Below are positions 13,954-22,406 of a DNA stretch of 28,263 nt, piece after piece. This DNA is from Gemmiger_A avium (GTDB taxonomy: Bacteria > Bacillota > Clostridia > Oscillospirales > Ruminococcaceae), in the NCBI GenBank assembly GCA_019114585.1, contig DXFE01000068.1:1-28263 (forward strand), in the 5' to 3' direction. Numbering within the stretch: the first letter of the stretch is position 1; the number at the start of each line of letters is the position of its first letter. Below the pieces are notes generated by a model that was given only the letters and a program-made list of their open reading frames with translations, was not told the DNA's origin and did not search any database. The position numbers and the translations under genes were made by a program.

Positions 13954-14945
13954 AGATGCGCCCCCTTTTTCTGAAACAGCAGCCACAAAAAGAACGGCCC
14001 GCCCGCCAGGGACAACACAATGCCCACCGGCAGTTCAAAGGGCGCAAAGGCCAGACGGGAAACAAGATCGCAGAAGGTGAGCAGCGCCGCGCCGCACAAA
14101 GCGCACCCGGCCACCAGCCGCAGGCTGCCGCCGCCCAGCATCCGGCGCACCATATGGGGCACGATCAGCCCCACAAAGCCCAGAAGCCCCGCAAAGCTGA
14201 CCGCCGCGCCCGCCAGCGCCGCCGCCAGAGCCAGCAGGATCACCCGCACCGGCCGCACGCGCAGACCCAGGCTCTGGGCGGTATCGGTGCCCAGGGCCAG
14301 CAGGTCCATCTCACTGGCCAGAAGCAGGGAGAGCAGGATACTCACCAGAATCACCGCACCGGCGGGCAGCAGCTTGCCCATATACAGGTTGGCCATGCCG
14401 CCGATGCGGAAATCGGAATAGCCGATCAGGGCGTCCGGGTAGAGGGTGACCACCGCGTCCACCCCGGCGCTGAACATGCTGGACAGCGCCACGCCCGCCA
14501 GCACCAGGGTGATGCGGGAAGCGCCGGCCTTTTCGGCCAGCAGCAGGATGAACAGCACCCCCACAAAGGCCCCGAGGAACGCGGCCAGCGGCACCGCCGC
14601 CAGCGCGCCGGGGGCCAGCGCGCAGCAGAGTGCCACGCCCAGTCCCGCGCCGGAGTTGACGCCGATGGTGCTGGGGGCGGCCAGGGGGTTGGCCAGCACC
14701 GTCTGGATAATGCCGCCGCTGACCGCCAGCGCGGCCCCGGCCAGCAGGCAGCCCACCGTGCGGGGCAGCCGCACATAGGTCAGGATGGACGCGCCGTCCC
14801 CCTGCCCCCACAGGCCCTGCCACAGCTGCACCGGGGTCAGGGACACCGGGCCCAGGCACAGGCTCAACATGGCGGCCAGCAGCACGGCCAGCGCCATCAG
14901 GCACAGCCGCACCGCCACCCGGCTGCTTTTTGCGTTATTCGCCAT
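13950..14945 (-). CDS. btuC: ABC importer permease, FecCD/BtuC family
   Basis: A 331-residue polytopic permease of the ABC importer, with about ten hydrophobic segments. Family landmarks are YVRLPRTVGCLLAGAALAVSG near 57-77, NPLAAPSTIGVNSGAGLG near 86-103, and the C-terminal GLLGFVGLIVPHMVRRMLG, which contains the coupling region to the ATPase. The normal family length is about 330. ATG at 14945 has GGAG seven bases upstream and overlaps the binding-protein gene by 11 bases. It overlaps btuD as ATGA, so the three importer genes form a translationally linked block within the operon. Confidence 0.9.
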   Translation of the reverse strand: MANNAKSSRVAVRLCLMALAVLLAAMLSLCLGPVSLTPVQLWQGLWGQGDGASILTYVRLPRTVGCLLAGAALAVSGGIIQTVLANPLAAPSTIGVNSGAGLGVALCCALAPGALAAVPLAAFLGAFVGVLFILLLAEKAGASRITLVLAGVALSSMFSAGVDAVVTLYPDALIGYSDFRIGGMANLYMGKLLPAGAVILVSILLSLLLASEMDLLALGTDTAQSLGLRVRPVRVILLALAAALAGAAVSFAGLLGFVGLIVPHMVRRMLGGGSLRLVAGCALCGAALLTFCDLVSRLAFAPFELPVGIVLSLAGGPFFLWLLFQKKGAHL

Positions 14946-15930
14946 ACAGAATCTCCGCCAGTTCCTGGTACGCCTGGCCCCACAGGGCGTTGGGCTTTAC
15001 GTTATAGAGCCGCTGGTCCATGTAGTAGACCCGGCCCTCCTTCACGGCAGTAAGCTGCTGCCAGGCGGGGTTGGACAGCACCGCTTCCTCCAGGCTTTTC
15101 TGGGGCTTGGAGGGGTCGGAGCCCTGCAGCACGATGAAGATGCTGTCCGGGTCGGCCTGCAGGATCACCTCCATGGACAGGTTTTCCAGCAGGCTGGTCT
15201 CGCTGTCGGCAATGTTGGTGCAGCCCAGGTCGGCCAGCATCTCACCCAGCACGGTGTTTTCGCTGTTCTTGACCTTGCAGCTGCTGCCGGAGGCCCGCAG
15301 ATACAGCACCGAGGGGCCTTCCTTGCCCTCGGCCAGGGCGCGGGCGTCGTCGATCTGCTGCTGGATCGCGGTGCCGTTTTCCTCGTACAGATCGGCACGG
15401 CCGGTCAGCTGGGTGCAGATCTCCAGCATGGCCAGATAATCCTCAAAGCTGCTGATGTCAAAGTAGGCCACCGGGATGCCCGCCGCTTCCAGGGTGGGCT
15501 GCAGATCCACGTCGGCGGCGGTTTTGGCGCTGCCCAGCACAAAGTCGGGCTTGGCAGCCAGCAGGGTTTCCAGGTTGGGCTCCTTGATTTCGCCCAGGTT
15601 GGCCACCGATTCGTCCAGTTCCAGGCTGAACTGGGTCCAGCTGTCGTTGGCCGCGGCCACCAGGGTATCCTCGCCGCCGGCCAGGCACCACACATCGGCA
15701 AAGCTGCCGATCAGGGCCGCCACCCGCTGGGACTTGCCCGTAACGGTGACGGTGCGGTCCAGCGCGTCGGTAAAGGTGATGGTATCGGATGCTTCCTCAC
15801 TGGCCGAAGCGTCGGAGGAAGCGGGCTGCGACGAAGAGGAAGCCCCCGCGGGCGCGGCGGCGGTACAGCCAGTGAATGCCAGAGCGGCGCAGGCCAGCGC
15901 CAGAATCAGGGCCAGAACACGTGTTTTCAT
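14935..15930 (-). CDS. btuF: ABC importer substrate-binding lipoprotein, BtuF/FhuD-like
   Basis: A 331-residue surface lipoprotein that captures the substrate of the importer. A signal peptide of hydrophobic Leu/Ala residues ends at a lipobox with Cys22 (FTGC; Phe at -3 is less usual). A Ser/Ala-rich linker (about 25-50) follows. The mature domain has the class III binding-protein pattern: DALDRTVTVTGKSQRVAAL, LGEIKEPNLETLLAAKPDFVLG, and a late NPAWQQLTAVKEGRVYYMD. ATG at 15930 has GAGGGA seven bases upstream; the upstream extension overlaps cbiC and is unrelated. It follows cbiC by 25 bases. Cobalamin, cobinamide or another chelate could be the ligand; the assignment rests mainly on context. 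Confidence 0.82.
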   Translation of the reverse strand: MKTRVLALILALACAALAFTGCTAAAPAGASSSSQPASSDASASEEASDTITFTDALDRTVTVTGKSQRVAALIGSFADVWCLAGGEDTLVAAANDSWTQFSLELDESVANLGEIKEPNLETLLAAKPDFVLGSAKTAADVDLQPTLEAAGIPVAYFDISSFEDYLAMLEICTQLTGRADLYEENGTAIQQQIDDARALAEGKEGPSVLYLRASGSSCKVKNSENTVLGEMLADLGCTNIADSETSLLENLSMEVILQADPDSIFIVLQGSDPSKPQKSLEEAVLSNPAWQQLTAVKEGRVYYMDQRLYNVKPNALWGQAYQELAEILYGE

Positions 15931-15955
15931 TGGTACGTCCCTCACTTGTTCGGTG

Positions 15956-16627
15956 TTATCCCTGCCAGCCCCGGGCAGCCGGGTCCAGCGCGTTTGCGGC
16001 AGAATAGAGCAGCGCGTTGCAGATGGCGGCCGCCACCCCGCTGCCTCCTTTGCGGCCCATCGCCACAATGGCGGGCACCCCGGCGGCCTGGCAGGCGGCC
16101 AGGATACGCTCCTTGCTTTCCACCACGTTCACAAAGCCCACCGGCACCCCGATCACCAGCGCCGGGCGGGCGCCGGCACGGATGTGCTCTTCCAGCTGCA
16201 GCAGGGCGGTGGGGGCGTTGCCCACCGCCAGCACCGCGCCGGGGTATTCGGCCACGGCCTTGTCCATGGCGGTGGCGGCCCGGGTGGTTTGATTTTGGGC
16301 GGCCGCGGCGGCCACCGCCTCGTCCCCCATGAAGCAGAGCGCCTGTCCGCCCAGTTTTGCCAGGCTGGGCTTGCTTACCCCGGCCTGGGCCATGCGGGTA
16401 TCGGTGATGATGGAAGCCCCGTTCTGCAGGGCCTCGATGCCCCGGGCAACCGCCCCGGGGGTGAAACGCAGATTTTCCGCGTAGTCAAAATCCGCGGTGG
16501 TGTGGATCACCCGCCAGACCACCGGGGCCACCTCCTCCGGCACCGGGATGCCCCGCTGGGCCAGTTCGGCCCGGATGATGGACATGCTGGTGCGCTCGAT
16601 GTCGGCGGGCAGGGTATGCTGCTGCAT
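15956..16627 (-). CDS. cbiC: Precorrin-8X / cobalt-precorrin-8 methylmutase
   Basis: A 223-residue enzyme that shifts a methyl group from C11 to C12 of the corrin precursor, giving cobyrinate or hydrogenobyrinate. The catalytic histidine is His42 in VIHTTADFDY. ITDTRMAQAGVSK and VGNAPTALLQLEE are strongly conserved family stretches, as is the late PVGFVNVVESKE. Length is usual for CbiC/CobH. AAGGAG lies upstream of ATG at 16627. It follows cobQ by 23 bases and precedes the importer genes. The surrounding cbi-type genes indicate the cobalt-early anaerobic route. Confidence 0.95.
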   Translation of the reverse strand: MQQHTLPADIERTSMSIIRAELAQRGIPVPEEVAPVVWRVIHTTADFDYAENLRFTPGAVARGIEALQNGASIITDTRMAQAGVSKPSLAKLGGQALCFMGDEAVAAAAAQNQTTRAATAMDKAVAEYPGAVLAVGNAPTALLQLEEHIRAGARPALVIGVPVGFVNVVESKERILAACQAAGVPAIVAMGRKGGSGVAAAICNALLYSAANALDPAARGWQG

Positions 16628-16650
16628 GGAAACTCCTTCTTTCCTGTGGT

Positions 16651-18120
16651 TCAGTGTTTGTCCAGAATGCGGTAGACCGCCTCCATGTCCAGCGCGGCGC
16701 GCACCGCATCGGCCAGCAGGTCGTACTGTCGCTGTTTATAGGCGGTATGGCTTTCGGCCCGGGCGGCCGCGGGCGGCAGGCCCCGGCGTTCCAGCAGCCA
16801 GGCGGCCAGCTTGTCGGTCAGCTCACCGGTGTCAAACAGGCCGTGCAGGTAGGTACCGAACACGCAGCCTGCCGCCGCCCCCTCCGGCGTGCCGTCCGCC
16901 AGCCGGGCAAAGGGTTCGGCATCACCGGTATCGGTGCGGCCCATGTGAATTTCGTAGGCGTCCAGACCGGCCCCGGCCAGCGGCCCGGCCAGGGTGCGGC
17001 CCTGCACACGGGTGCGGGTCTTCTGGCCGGTGAACCGGGTGACACAGGGCAGCAGGCCCAGACCCGGCTGGCTGCCCTGCTGCTCCACCCCGTCCGGATC
17101 GTCCAGGCGGCGGCCCAGCATCTGGTACCCGCCGCAGACCCCCAGCACCGGGTGCCCGGCGGCGGCCAGGTTCTGCACCGCCGAGGCAAAGCCGCTCTCC
17201 CGCAGCCAGACTAAATCCCCCATGGTATTTTTGGTGCCGGGCAGCACGGTCAGATCCGGCTGGCCCAGCTCGCCCGGGCGCTGCACATATCGCACCCCCA
17301 GGGCGGGATGGCTTTCCAGCGGGGAAAAATCGGTAAAGTTGGAGATATGGGGCAGCCGGATCACCGCCACGTCCAGGGGCCGGTGGGTGCGGGTTTCCTC
17401 CAGGCGGGGGGCCAGGCTGTCCTCGTCGTCGATGTCCGCCCGGGTGTAGGGCACAACCCCCAGCACCGGCACGCCAGTGAGCTGCCGCAGCTGTTCCAGA
17501 CCCGGGGTCAGCAGGTTCACATCCCCCCGGAACTTGTTGATGAGCAGGCCCTTGACCCGGGCCCGGTCCTCCGGCTCCAGCAGGGCCACCGTGCCGTACA
17601 GCTGGGCGAATACCCCGCCCCGGTCGATGTCCCCAGCCAGCAGCACCGGCGCGTCCACCAGCCGGGCCAGGCCCATGTTCACGATATCCCCTTTCAGGTT
17701 GATCTCGGCCGGGCTGCCCGCCCCCTCGATCACCAGGATGTCGTTTTCAGCGGCCAGGGAGTTGTAGGCGGCCAGGATATCTGGCACCAGGCTTTCCCGC
17801 ATCCGGAAGTACCGGGCCGCGTCGTACTGGCCCCGCACCTCCCCGTTCACGATCAGCTGGCTGCCGGTGTCGCTGGAGGGCTTGAGCAGGATGGGATTCA
17901 TCCGCACGTCCGGCTCCCTGCCCGCGGCCTCGGCCTGGGCCACCTGGGCCCGGCCCATCTCCAGGCCGTCCCGGGTGATATAGCTGTTCAGGGCCATGTT
18001 CTGGCTTTTGAACGGGGCCACCCGCCAGCCGTCCTGGCGGAAAATGCGGCACAGGGCGGTGACCAGCAGGCTTTTGCCCGCGCCGGACATGGTGCCCTGC
18101 ACCATGATGCATCGTGCCAT
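16651..18120 (-). CDS. cobQ: Cobyric acid synthase
   Basis: A 489-residue glutamine amidotransferase that amidates four side chains (b, d, e, g) of adenosylcobyrinate a,c-diamide, also named cbiP. The N-terminal dethiobiotin-synthetase-like ATPase has the P-loop GTMSGAGKS (9-17) and FKSQNMALNSY. The C-terminal triad-type glutaminase domain has Cys329 in GVCGGYQMLG and His426 in GTYLHGLFD. Length fits the family. ATG at 18120 is two bases after the cobD stop; its AAGGAGG (18131-18137) lies inside the end of cobD, ten bases from the start. cbiC follows. Confidence 0.96.
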   Translation of the reverse strand: MARCIMVQGTMSGAGKSLLVTALCRIFRQDGWRVAPFKSQNMALNSYITRDGLEMGRAQVAQAEAAGREPDVRMNPILLKPSSDTGSQLIVNGEVRGQYDAARYFRMRESLVPDILAAYNSLAAENDILVIEGAGSPAEINLKGDIVNMGLARLVDAPVLLAGDIDRGGVFAQLYGTVALLEPEDRARVKGLLINKFRGDVNLLTPGLEQLRQLTGVPVLGVVPYTRADIDDEDSLAPRLEETRTHRPLDVAVIRLPHISNFTDFSPLESHPALGVRYVQRPGELGQPDLTVLPGTKNTMGDLVWLRESGFASAVQNLAAAGHPVLGVCGGYQMLGRRLDDPDGVEQQGSQPGLGLLPCVTRFTGQKTRTRVQGRTLAGPLAGAGLDAYEIHMGRTDTGDAEPFARLADGTPEGAAAGCVFGTYLHGLFDTGELTDKLAAWLLERRGLPPAAARAESHTAYKQRQYDLLADAVRAALDMEAVYRILDKH

Positions 18121-18122
18121 CC

Positions 18123-19175
18123 TTACAGCACCTCCTTCATTGCCTGCAAAAAGGCGTTGTTTTCCTGTTCGGTGCGCACCGCCGCCCGGTACCAGCCGGA
18201 GCCCAGGCCGGGATAGTTGGCGCAGTCCCGCAGCAGCACTCCTTTGGCCCGCAGCCGGGCGGTCAGGTCCGGTTCCGGGCGGGAGAACAGGATGTAATTG
18301 GCTTCACCGGGTATCACCCGGCAGCCCAGCGCCGCCAGCCCCGCGGTCAGGCGCGGCCGCTGCCCGGCTACAAGGGCCCGCAGGCGGGCGCTGTACTCGG
18401 TTTCCTGCAAGGCGGCCAGGCCCGCTGCCTGCGCCTCCACCGACACCGCCCAGGGCTGGCCGCAGGCCCGCATCCGTTCCAGCAGTTCCGTGTCGGAACA
18501 GAGGGCGTAGCCCAGCCGCACCCCGGCCATGCCGTACCACTTGGTAAAGGCGTTCAGGATCACAAGGCCCGGATGGGCGGCCAGTTCCCCCCGCAGGGTA
18601 TGGGCCGCCGGGTCGGCGAGGAATTCATTGAAGCACTCGTCCACCACCAGCTTTGCCCCCGCCGCTTCGCAGGCGGCCAGGATGCGCCCCAGCAGCGGCC
18701 GGGGGGTGGTGCGGCCCGTGGGGTTGTTGGGCTCGCACAGAAACACCAGATCCACCCCGGGGCGGATGGCGGCGAGGAAATCCTCGGTCAGGAGAAAATC
18801 GTTCTCCGGCCGCAGGGTATACCGCTGCACCCGGCAATCGGTAAGGGCCAGGGCCTGCTCATACTCGGCAAAGGTGGGGGCGGTAACCAGGGCCGTTTTG
18901 GGCCGCACCGCCAGCACCAGCCGGAAGATCAGGTCCGCCGCGCCGGCCCCGCACAGGATCTGCTCCGCCGGCTGGCCCAGATGTTCCGCCAGCCCGGCGC
19001 GCAGCGCCCGGCAGAGCGGGTCCGGGTAGAGATGGGCGTTTTCCAGCGATTGGGCCATGGCCCGGCGCACCCCGTCGGGCAGGCCCAGCGGGCTTACGTT
19101 GGCGGAAAAATCCAGCGGCATCCCGCCATACTGGGCTTTATACCCGGCCCAGTCGCCCCCATGGATCAGCGGCAT
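18123..19175 (-). CDS. cobD: L-threonine-O-3-phosphate decarboxylase
   Basis: A 350-residue PLP enzyme that makes (R)-1-amino-2-propanol O-2-phosphate, the linker of the nucleotide loop. It belongs to the HisC-like aminotransferase fold. The N-terminal HGGD and DFSANVSPLGLP (22-33) are typical of CobD rather than of HisC. PLP contacts visible are Asn151 in EPNNPTG, Asp179 in VVDECF, Lys212 in NAFTKWYGMAGVRLG and Arg220. ATG at 19175 has AGGGGG seven bases upstream; an in-frame ATG ten codons earlier overlaps cbiB. It follows cbiB, whose product uses its product, by 13 bases. An alternative reading as histidinol-phosphate aminotransferase is unlikely in this context. Confidence 0.9.
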   Translation of the reverse strand: MPLIHGGDWAGYKAQYGGMPLDFSANVSPLGLPDGVRRAMAQSLENAHLYPDPLCRALRAGLAEHLGQPAEQILCGAGAADLIFRLVLAVRPKTALVTAPTFAEYEQALALTDCRVQRYTLRPENDFLLTEDFLAAIRPGVDLVFLCEPNNPTGRTTPRPLLGRILAACEAAGAKLVVDECFNEFLADPAAHTLRGELAAHPGLVILNAFTKWYGMAGVRLGYALCSDTELLERMRACGQPWAVSVEAQAAGLAALQETEYSARLRALVAGQRPRLTAGLAALGCRVIPGEANYILFSRPEPDLTARLRAKGVLLRDCANYPGLGSGWYRAAVRTEQENNAFLQAMKEVL

Positions 19176-19188
19176 CGTCCATCCCCCT

Positions 19189-20154
19189 TTACAGAATCCA
19201 CACAATCACAAACCGCGCCGCCGCCAGCAGCGCCACGGCCAGAAAACCCGCCGCGTACAGCATCCGCCCGGCGCGGGCGATGTCCACCGGCTCAATGGGG
19301 CGGCTGTCGTCCCCGATGGTGGGCTTTTCGTACAGCTTGCCGAAATAGTAGGCCGGGCCGGCCAGCTGCACCCGCAGCGCCCCGGCCATGGCGGCCTCGG
19401 TCTGGGCCGAGTTGGGGCTGGCGTGGCAGCGGCGGTCCCGCCGCCAGATGCGAAAGGCGCCCGCTGCCGACTGCCCGGTCAGGGCCGCCGCCGCCACCAG
19501 CAGCAGCGCCGCGCCCCGGGCGGGCAGATAGTTGGCCACGTCGTCCAGTTTGGCGGCTGCCCGGCCGAAGTACAGGTACCGGTCGTTCTTATACCCCACC
19601 ATGCTGTCCATGGTGTTGATGGATTTATAGCACAGCGCCAGCGGCGCGCCGCCCAGGAACATATACAGCAGCGGGGCGGCCACCCCGTCGGCAAAGTTCT
19701 CGGCCACCGTTTCCACCGCAGCCTTGGTGACCCCGGCGGCGGTAAGGGCGCCGGTATCCCGCCCCACGATGCGGCCCACCGCCTTGCGGGCGGCGTCCAG
19801 CGTGTCGCCGGTGAGGGCCCGCTGCACGTTGCGGCTTTCGTCCCGCAGGCCGCGCATGGCCAGCGCCTGCCAGCACCAGAACGCCTGCACCGCAAACCCC
19901 AGCGCCGGATGCACCCGGCCGCAGAGCCAGACCACCAGGCCGGTAACCGCCAGGGTGCCCAGCGGCAGCACCGCCGCCAGCACACAGCCCGCTGCCAGCT
20001 CCCCTTTCGGGGTGGCGGGGAACACCCGGCGCAGAACTTTTTCCAGCCGGGCGATGCACCGGCCCATGAACACCACCGGATGGGGCATCCAGGCCGGGTC
20101 GCCCAGCGCCAGGTCCAGCACAAAGCCGCAGACAGCGGCCAGCAGCACGGTCAT
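19189..20154 (-). CDS. cbiB: Adenosylcobinamide-phosphate synthase
   Basis: A 321-residue membrane enzyme that joins aminopropanol phosphate to adenosylcobyric acid. It begins with the family signature LALGDPAWMPHPVVFMG (15-31). ESRNVQRAL, VAENFADGVAAPLLYMFLGG and SINTMDSMVGYKNDRY are conserved family stretches. Several hydrophobic segments are spread through the protein, including one at the extreme C-terminus. ATG at 20154 overlaps the phosphatase stop as ATGA; the longer open frame upstream lies inside the phosphatase gene and has no CbiB similarity. It precedes cobD, its substrate supplier. Confidence 0.95.
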   Translation of the reverse strand: MTVLLAAVCGFVLDLALGDPAWMPHPVVFMGRCIARLEKVLRRVFPATPKGELAAGCVLAAVLPLGTLAVTGLVVWLCGRVHPALGFAVQAFWCWQALAMRGLRDESRNVQRALTGDTLDAARKAVGRIVGRDTGALTAAGVTKAAVETVAENFADGVAAPLLYMFLGGAPLALCYKSINTMDSMVGYKNDRYLYFGRAAAKLDDVANYLPARGAALLLVAAAALTGQSAAGAFRIWRRDRRCHASPNSAQTEAAMAGALRVQLAGPAYYFGKLYEKPTIGDDSRPIEPVDIARAGRMLYAAGFLAVALLAAARFVIVWIL

Positions 20155-20750
20155 CGGGTTTCCTCCTTTGTGTAGCACACCTCTCCCACAAGGCGCAGGG
20201 TGCGGCGGGCGGCCCAGTCGTCCGCATCCAGCACGTACCCCGCCCCGTTGCCGGAGCACCACTCATAATAATCCCGCCGGGGCTCGGCGTACCGCTCCAT
20301 CACCGCCATCTGGGTGCCGCCGTGGGCCATGATGACCAGCTCATTTTTGCCGGCGGCCAGGGCCTCTTCCAGCAGCTGCACAAAGGCGGCACAGGTACGG
20401 TCGGAGAACTCGTCCCGGCTCTCGCCGCCGGGGCAGCGGCCCCGGCAGTCCTCCCCCACCCAGGCAATGTAGTCCGGGTCGCGCTCCATCTCGATGTAGT
20501 TGCGGCCCTCAAATATTCCGAAGCACATCTCCCGCAGATCGGGCACCGGAACCAGCTGAGAGTTGGGGAACAGCACGCGGGCGGTATCCACAGCCCGGCT
20601 CAGGGGGGACACATATACCGTTTCCGGGTCCCACCCAGCGCAGCGCAGGGCGGCCCGGCCCTCCGGGCACAGGGGGATGTCCCGGGTGCCCTGGTATTTT
20701 TTCACCGCGTTGTAGGCGGTAAGCCCGTGGCGAAGCAGATAGACCTTCAT
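20151..20750 (-). CDS. cobC: Histidine phosphatase family protein, probable alpha-ribazole phosphatase
   Basis: A 199-residue phosphatase of the phosphoglycerate-mutase-like superfamily. RHG at 7-9 carries the phospho-accepting His8. VSPLSRAVDTA (47-57) and GIFEGRNY are typical of CobC/GpmB enzymes, Glu74 sits in the LREM turn, and the second catalytic His143 is in MAHGGT. In cobalamin synthesis this enzyme removes phosphate from alpha-ribazole phosphate or from the cobalamin phosphate made by CobS. ATGA overlaps link it on both sides, to the short CobU-like gene and to cbiB. The superfamily is certain; the exact substrate is inferred from context. Confidence 0.8.
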   Translation of the reverse strand: MKVYLLRHGLTAYNAVKKYQGTRDIPLCPEGRAALRCAGWDPETVYVSPLSRAVDTARVLFPNSQLVPVPDLREMCFGIFEGRNYIEMERDPDYIAWVGEDCRGRCPGGESRDEFSDRTCAAFVQLLEEALAAGKNELVIMAHGGTQMAVMERYAEPRRDYYEWCSGNGAGYVLDADDWAARRTLRLVGEVCYTKEETR

Positions 20751-21085
20751 TCCGGCAGCCCCCCTTTCAGCGGCAGGGGCAGGCCGCAGAACACCCGCAC
20801 CACCCGCTCGGCCCGCGCCGCCAGCAGGCATGCCAGACGGCCCGCGGCTTCCCGGGCGGCCCGCTCGGCCGGGTCGGCGGGCACCACGCCCGCGCCCACC
20901 TCGGTGGCGATGACCACCTCATACCGGGCCAGTTCGTCGGCCAGAGCGGCCAGATCGGGGGCGGTGGCGGCCCGTTCCTGCACATCCCAGACGGCGCGGG
21001 CGGGCAGCTGCTGTTCGGTGCAGCCCAGAATTTTTTGGGCATAGGCCCGTTTGCCGCTGTACAGCGGCCCTGTAATGAAGATCAT
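20747..21085 (-). CDS. Short CobU-like nucleotide-binding protein
   Basis: A 112-residue protein similar to the two ends of CobU (adenosylcobinamide kinase/guanylyltransferase), which is normally about 180 residues. It opens with a P-loop-like GPLYSGKR (6-13), where the Ser/Thr after Lys is replaced by Arg. It carries TEVGAGVVP (61-69), matching the NEVGxGxVP motif of classical CobU, and ends with the CobU-like VFCGLPLPLK. The middle part with the histidine loop and the ECxTN motif is missing. ATGA overlaps connect it to cobS and to the phosphatase gene. It may be an active minimal enzyme, a partner of the longer CobU at 21858-22406, or a decaying paralogue; the intact frame and coupled starts argue for function. 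Confidence 0.75.
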   Translation of the reverse strand: MIFITGPLYSGKRAYAQKILGCTEQQLPARAVWDVQERAATAPDLAALADELARYEVVIATEVGAGVVPADPAERAAREAAGRLACLLAARAERVVRVFCGLPLPLKGGLPE

Positions 21086-21861
21086 ACAAGCCTCCCCGCG
21101 ATCAGCTGCCCGGCGGCCAGCGCCGCCAGCATCCAGAGTTCCGCCCGCTGCACGAACCACCCGGCCAGATCGCCGGACAGCCCGCCGAAGCGGCGGCAGA
21201 TGTCAAACCGGTATTGGGCAAAGGTGGCCAGCACCGCCAGCATCATGGCCGCGCCGATGGCTCCGTAGGCCACCGCCATGCCCAGTGCCGCCGCCGCGGC
21301 CACCACCGCCAGCACCCGGCGGCAGCGGCGCTTGTCTGCGCCGGTGGCAAAGGTGTGGGCAAGGCCCGTGTTCTTGGACAGCGGGAATGTGGCGATGGCC
21401 CAGCCGGAGAGCGCCCGCTCCAGCACAAAGCCCAGACCCATGGCCAGCACCGCCCGGGGGGTGGGTTCCACCGCGGCGCAGAGGGCCAGATAGGCGGTAA
21501 AGTAGACGCACAGCCGGATCACCGCAAAGGCCCCGCAGTGGGGGTCAGCCAGAATCTCCCGCTTGCGCGCCGGTTCGGCGCAGCTGGCCAGGGCGTCGCT
21601 GGTATCGGCGTAGCCGTCCAGGTGAATGCCGCCGGTGATGAGCACCGGGGCCAGACACAAGCCGCCCGCCCGCAGCAGGGGCGGAAAGGCCAGCGCCCCC
21701 GCCAGCCAGGCCCACCCGGCCCAGGCCAGCCCGCACACGATCCCGATCAGCGGGAAGGCACAGAGGGCGTAGCGCATATTGCGCTCGTTCCAGACCGGCT
21801 GCGGCACCGGAATGGCGGAAAACATCGCAAAGGCCACCGCAACCGTGGCAAGCGCCGTCAT
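21082..21861 (-). CDS. cobS: Adenosylcobinamide-GDP ribazoletransferase (cobalamin synthase)
   Basis: A 259-residue integral membrane enzyme that joins adenosylcobinamide-GDP and alpha-ribazole (or its phosphate), completing the nucleotide loop. The metal-binding signature GGIHLDGYADTSDAL is at 77-91, followed by the conserved KREILADPHCGAFAV (100-114). Several hydrophobic segments follow. N-terminal FSAIPVP is typical of CobS. ATGA overlaps occur at both ends, with the long cobU upstream and the short CobU-like gene downstream, so the three are translationally linked. Confidence 0.95.
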   Translation of the reverse strand: MTALATVAVAFAMFSAIPVPQPVWNERNMRYALCAFPLIGIVCGLAWAGWAWLAGALAFPPLLRAGGLCLAPVLITGGIHLDGYADTSDALASCAEPARKREILADPHCGAFAVIRLCVYFTAYLALCAAVEPTPRAVLAMGLGFVLERALSGWAIATFPLSKNTGLAHTFATGADKRRCRRVLAVVAAAAALGMAVAYGAIGAAMMLAVLATFAQYRFDICRRFGGLSGDLAGWFVQRAELWMLAALAAGQLIAGRLV

Positions 21862-22406
21862 ACAAACACCTCGTTTTCGCTTTTATACCAGACCGGCAGC
21901 CCGCAGACCACCTCGCACACCTCGTCCGCCCGGGCGGCCAGCGCCCGGTTGACCCGGGCCAGCAGCCGCAGATAGGTGTCGGTATCCCCGGCGTACTGAT
22001 TGCCGCCGCTGAACACCTCCCCGGTGACGATCACCAGCCGGGCGCAGGTGGACAGGATCTTGTCCACCCCGGCCAGGATGGAGGCTTCGGCCGCTTTGGC
22101 GCTGCCCGCGCCGTTGGGGCTGAACAGCTCGTTGGCGGTCAGGTTGGTCATGCATTCCAGCAGCACCGCCCCGCCGGGGGGAAGCAGGGCGCCGGGCAGG
22201 TCAACCGGGCATTCCACGGTGGAAAAGCCCTTGGTGGCCCGCATGGCCCGGTGCCGGGCCACCCGGGCGCGGCACTCCTCGTCAAAAATCTCCATGGTGG
22301 CGATGTAGTGGCGGGGCAGCGGGCCGGATTCCAGGATCAGCCGCTCGGCAAACTCGCTCTTGCCGCTGGCCGCGCCGCCCGCCACCAGGGTGAACCGGCC
22401 GCTCAT
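21858..22406 (-). CDS. cobU: Adenosylcobinamide kinase / guanylyltransferase, variant CobU
   Basis: A 182-residue protein, the normal length for CobU, which phosphorylates adenosylcobinamide and converts it to the GDP derivative. P-loop GGAASGKS is at 10-17. RARVARHRAMR (46-56) contains His52 in the region of the guanylylated histidine, and LLECMTNLTANELF matches the LLECxTTLxxN motif. Where classical CobU reads NEVGxGxVP, this protein has GEVFSGGNQYAGDTDTY (129-145), then RVNRALAARADEVCEVVCGLPVWYK. So one conserved loop is altered. The ATG overlaps the cobT stop as ATGA; the open frame upstream to 22472 lies inside cobT. A second, shorter CobU-like gene that keeps the EVG motif lies one gene downstream. 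Confidence 0.88.
   Translation of the reverse strand: MSGRFTLVAGGAASGKSEFAERLILESGPLPRHYIATMEIFDEECRARVARHRAMRATKGFSTVECPVDLPGALLPPGGAVLLECMTNLTANELFSPNGAGSAKAAEASILAGVDKILSTCARLVIVTGEVFSGGNQYAGDTDTYLRLLARVNRALAARADEVCEVVCGLPVWYKSENEVFV

Noticed and set aside
15931..15955. Possible cobalamin riboswitch before the importer genes
   Set aside because: The gap between cbiC and the binding-protein gene is only 25 bases, far too short for the aptamer; no other gap in the operon is larger.
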